The translations under genes were made by a program, and so were the position numbers. A model generated the notes under the pieces. It did not search any database. It was not told the DNA's origin and worked only from the letters and a program-made list of their open reading frames with translations. Source: Oscillospiraceae bacterium (GTDB taxonomy: Bacteria > Bacillota > Clostridia > Oscillospirales > SIG627). From it: 64,000 nucleotides of DNA. Location: contig SVQO01000002.1 of NCBI GenBank assembly GCA_015065325.1, positions 1 to 64,000 on the forward strand, read 5' to 3'. Each line of letters opens with the position of its first letter. Positions within the stretch are counted from its first letter, which is position 1. Positions 61,601 to 64,000 of this stretch are shown here, in pieces.

Positions 61601-63999
61601 CCGCCGGCGTAAATGTCACTATAATCGACGGAATTGACCGTGATCGTTCTGCCGGTAATCGTACCGCCGGAGAAGTTATTCACGATCTGTCCGAGCGCGG
61701 TAGAGCCGTAGTGTCCGCCGTAGAAGGGGCCGTCGATGGTACCGCCGTAAATATTATTGACAACGGTTTTTCCTGCGCCTCCCTGACGGATACCGAAATA
61801 AGCGCCGGTCAGCGTACCGCCGGAAATGGTATTGACGATCTCGCCGGTAGCATCACCGCCGCCGTAGAAGGCGTGAGAGTTGGTATTGTTACCCTTGATC
61901 TGTGCATTACCGCTGACGGTCATTCTGATATCGCCGTTGACAACGCCCGTCGAAAAGGTGCCGCGGATACAGGAATTAATCGTCGCCGTGCCACCCACCT
62001 CGATAATCAGATCGCCATCCAAATGGGATGAAAAAGTGCCGTAAACGCTTTCCGTAATTTCGCCGCCCAGGACCTTGATCTCGGTATCGCCGTAGAAGTA
62101 GTCCACCGCGCCGGAATCATTGTTGTCGCCGTCAATGCATTTCACTTCCCCGTCGTACATCAAAACCTTGGCAGAGGTAGGCGCGTGGCCTTTATGAGCC
62201 GAAACACGATAAATTCTGCTGCCGTCGATAATAAGACTGGCCTCAACGTCGATGGGACGGATATCGGGGATCTCGCCGTAGCTTGCCGCAGCTGCCTGAT
62301 AGGTAATCTCTGCCGCAGTTTCATCAGTCAGGGGATCTCCCGCATAGTCGGTCATATAGCCGACTGCCGCAGCATAATGCTTTACGGTGCTGCCGTAATA
62401 ATCTGCACCGGGGCCGAAGGTCAGAGAGGTCTTTACCTTCTCCCCCTCCTTCAGCTCAGGCCAGCCCGCAAACACCTCCTGCGTGCAATTATCCGCATAG
62501 AAAAGACCGGATTTTGCAGACAGAGATGCATCCACGCCGGGATAACCCACGGGATTGGGGCACACCTGATACCAAGAGTATCTGGCATTGGGGTTGGTTT
62601 CCTTCATATAATCATAGAGCTTATCTGCATTCGCGCAGGTTGCCAGGATCTTGGTATATGCTGTGTCGTATTTGCTTTCCGTCAAACCATAGTCGTCGAA
62701 GGGGCCTGCGGTCTGATAGAAGGTAATGGAGTCCCAAGCGAACTTGGTCTGGAAATAGTCAAAGCCTACGCCCTTGGCATCGGGATTGGAGATCTCCTCG
62801 GCCGTATTGGTATTCGCCTCGAAAATACGGAACTGATAGTCACCCGCAGCAGTGCCTGCCGCCCAGGTCCACTGCTCTGCGATCGGAACGCCGGAGTGAT
62901 ACGCGGTACATACGCGGGCAACAAGCCCGTCGGCGGTCAGCATCTGGCACAGCTCGTCGGGATAATAATAGCCGTTGGAGGAGCCGATATTCAGAATATT
63001 GATGGTGCCGTCTTCGTTCAGGTCGGCAGAATAGTTCTCGTCGTAGTAATCCTCACCGTATTCGGTGACCACTGCGTAGTGCGCCGCCTCTTGCAGCTCG
63101 TCAATGATAGACTCGTCCAGCGTATAGCCGACAAATTCCTCGGTGGGACGCCAGGTGTGACCCACACAGCTCTTTTTGGTCAGCACCTCGTACCATACGC
63201 AAGCGTTTACATACATACCGCCGCCGAGATCACCGTCGTGCTTGTAGTCACCCTCGGGTCTGTCTTTCTTCATGGAGCGGGAAAGATTGTTACCGATATC
63301 GGGATAGTTTTCGATCAGGTAAAACCAAGCGTCACCTGCCGGAAGAACGGCTGCATCGTTGCGTGCGGCAACGGTGCGGGCAACGTTGTGCATCAGCTGA
63401 TGCTCGATCGCCTGCTCAGCAGCGGTGGGAATGGTAATATTCTGCTGCTTAAAATGCACGTTCTCAAAGCGCACGTTACCGCACCCTGCGTAAAATTCCG
63501 TCAGCTGGTCACCAACGGGCAGAGTCAGGTTGATAAAGGTATAGTCGTTGGCACAGGCATACCAACCGCCGGCACCGTCCAGATAGATATAAGCGTCGCG
63601 GGCGGTGGTGGTATCGACTCCGCGGAAGGTGATGGGAAGCTTCGTTCCGTCCTCGCGCCAAACGGTGGTCAGGCCGAACAGGATTCCGTCCTGAGTACCG
63701 CCGGAAATATCGCCCATAAAGCGGATCTCAACAGATTCGTCTGCTTTCCACTTCTCATTCTTTTCTTTCAAAGCGGCAAGGGATTCGGAGAGAGTATCGA
63801 AATGCTCCGCTCCATCCATTTCAACCTCGCCCAGGGTGTAATAAACCGTCGTGCCCTCGTCGGCAAGCACGGTAGCACCGCCGGAGGCGGACTGTTCCGC
63901 CGCAGTTTCCGCTTCGGCACCCACTGCAAAGACTCCCGCAATGCAGGAAACCAGCAGAACCAGTGCCAGCAGACACGACCAAAATCTTGTGTGTTTCAT
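58639..63999 (-). CDS. Giant secreted beta-helix repeat protein with SGNH-like N-terminal domain
   Basis: A complete 1,786-residue protein whose ATG is at 63999, one base from the window edge, so its ribosome site is unseen. A signal peptide (FWSCLLALVLLVSCIAGVFA) leads. Residues about 310-530 contain ILNIGSSNGYYYPDELC, resembling the start of DUF4886 SGNH-like hydrolases. Residues about 600-1370 carry some 20 units of the form GGTF-x-G-x-x-YGG, the pattern of a right-handed beta helix. The C-terminal 400 residues have Ig-like strands (ATQAVSTETVTVKVNGVDV). There is no LPXTG or S-layer motif, so anchoring is unclear. Polysaccharide or host-surface binding is likely. Confidence 0.82.
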   Translation of the reverse strand: MKHTRFWSCLLALVLLVSCIAGVFAVGAEAETAAEQSASGGATVLADEGTTVYYTLGEVEMDGAEHFDTLSESLAALKEKNEKWKADESVEIRFMGDISGGTQDGILFGLTTVWREDGTKLPITFRGVDTTTARDAYIYLDGAGGWYACANDYTFINLTLPVGDQLTEFYAGCGNVRFENVHFKQQNITIPTAAEQAIEHQLMHNVARTVAARNDAAVLPAGDAWFYLIENYPDIGNNLSRSMKKDRPEGDYKHDGDLGGGMYVNACVWYEVLTKKSCVGHTWRPTEEFVGYTLDESIIDELQEAAHYAVVTEYGEDYYDENYSADLNEDGTINILNIGSSNGYYYPDELCQMLTADGLVARVCTAYHSGVPIAEQWTWAAGTAAGDYQFRIFEANTNTAEEISNPDAKGVGFDYFQTKFAWDSITFYQTAGPFDDYGLTESKYDTAYTKILATCANADKLYDYMKETNPNARYSWYQVCPNPVGYPGVDASLSAKSGLFYADNCTQEVFAGWPELKEGEKVKTSLTFGPGADYYGSTVKHYAAAVGYMTDYAGDPLTDETAAEITYQAAAASYGEIPDIRPIDVEASLIIDGSRIYRVSAHKGHAPTSAKVLMYDGEVKCIDGDNNDSGAVDYFYGDTEIKVLGGEITESVYGTFSSHLDGDLIIEVGGTATINSCIRGTFSTGVVNGDIRMTVSGNAQIKGNNTNSHAFYGGGDATGEIVNTISGGTLTGAYFGIRQGGAGKTVVNNIYGGTIDGPFYGGHYGSTALGQIVNNFSGGTITGRTITVNSVDYSDIYAGGFSTSSKTTGLAYTIGNESVTAAIVNNISGTTFGVKTVSGTTTTRIGQFFGSHRGGTAGDVYNIVTGGTFYYRFYGSTSAQDVGNVICKISGNPVFDYVFYGMGKDKTTANSNEKTLTVEIDGGTFTDNAYISGQILRNRISNITINGGTFKGTVYSSGSDGTAKEVNVTVKGGTFKNYFYGGMYNSSTSVNPLAINLTIEGGTFEGAFFGGSRGVKTGDVHVIVRGNPQFKKNFAPGGWNKLAGSLTTADIVTGNVTLEIYGGTFYNQDSSGNNLGVYCGSASGTVGDVKLIVDGGTFNGYLYADYGGTTTSVTTEIRSGTFNSNVYLGPWAGTSCGPISNTITGGTFAATAYLSGAGKLTGDVTNVIGDAKHGPTFNGNLYCGNYRSAGTVGNITNTFNNGTFKTVYGGNSYANSFTGSITNTINGGTFINSVMATGYNTANGKVQTTINGGTFKEYVFGSGRGLINLPEDSTDYYGAETVIYGGTFKGVWGGGEGSSVNQITNTKVTVYGGTFNNYSTSIYRQNALCAGGRGMIQTGNADVFIYGGTFNGEVIAGACQNDGTEEYAVADSTGKATVTIYGGTFNKPLLANSKWKAYTEGGTIILNPTQSDIIINSTMAMRTDTTGAQSYEILGGDHKIVLGKAARIEATEISGDVVFEQAERWNARVYLTLPETHTANVTVTESAEATGVYTLEKNGDAIVSVKGGMELVGVTMIITDRVAVRALFDKESVEAYDDFTFTFVMDGKLLASGSKKDLAPWSDGKREYYSIVLAKVGANDFTKDVVIGESDVIWDAGFTIEGLAVIAETAWAGNEKEVALAKALQNFSSIVNTPAEDLPHDLTPDLTLLNGFKASGSTDPEADFKVTGKGLVMTSAVGIRLYGTATQAVSTETVTVKVNGVDVTDKAVFLAGAGAGEYTVDLYVNAKNMSTELKIEITEKASGKTALSLTDRVDAIAAAYPETHENYDMAQQLLVYIQAAVAYAKG

Positions 64000-64000
64000 A

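Noticed and set aside
59800-62050. Regular GGTACCGCC-type repeats resembling a CRISPR array
   Set aside because: The repeats are irregularly spaced and keep one long reading frame; they encode the beta-helix units of the giant protein.

Overview
The window looks like the chromosome of an anaerobic, Gram-positive, spore-forming Clostridia bacterium, probably from a gut-type habitat. The signs are SpoIIE behind a Spo0A-like promoter, an oxygen-independent class III ribonucleotide reductase, FeoAAB iron(II) uptake, a dockerin-bearing secreted protein, LytR-CpsA-Psr wall enzymes and a long carbohydrate ABC transport cluster. Most genes have strong GGAGG-type ribosome sites and sigma-A-like promoters. 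Nothing here fixes the genus.

Bases 1 to about 16,080 are accessory DNA, visibly AT-richer at the left end. They read as an integrated mobile element abutting a tRNA-Ser(CGA). From the left: a four-gene minus-strand operon encoding a DUF4338 (DruA-family) protein and proteins resembling DptF, DptG and DptH of phosphorothioation-dependent restriction, with the DptH-like gene running off the left edge; an operon of a small HTH protein, two Fic proteins and a membrane protein; an archaeal-type ATPase; then a plus-strand mobilisation and maintenance module (HTH, RepA-like helicase, two ribbon-helix-helix/MobC-like proteins flanking a possible oriT, ParB, tyrosine integrase). A truncated second tRNA-Ser just beyond the intact one marks the likely integration scar.

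From about 16.1 to 44 kb the DNA is ordinary chromosome: an Lrp/AsnC regulator, a YfcE-type phosphodiesterase, TrkAH potassium uptake with an HD protein, two LCP wall enzymes, a dockerin protein, thioredoxin reductase, nrdDG under clear NrdR boxes, spoIIE, rpsO-pnp, an SGNH hydrolase, the feoA-feoA-feoB-Cys-rich operon with four identical-type palindromic operators beside a divergent DtxR-family gene, an NlpC/P60-like lipoprotein, a sialidase-like protein, a 325-bp inverted-repeat element and a HELLH metalloprotease-like protein.

From 44 to 56.4 kb a single minus-strand cluster encodes a very large substrate-binding protein, two separate pairs of sugar ABC permeases, an NHL/TPR/YIP1 membrane protein and a DUF5696 protein, with no ATPase gene. 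mnmA and rnhA follow, and the window closes with a complete 1,786-residue secreted repeat protein built from about twenty beta-helix-like units.

The most interesting candidate system is the DUF4338 plus DptFGH-like operon. The second is the seven-gene double-permease surface and transport cluster.
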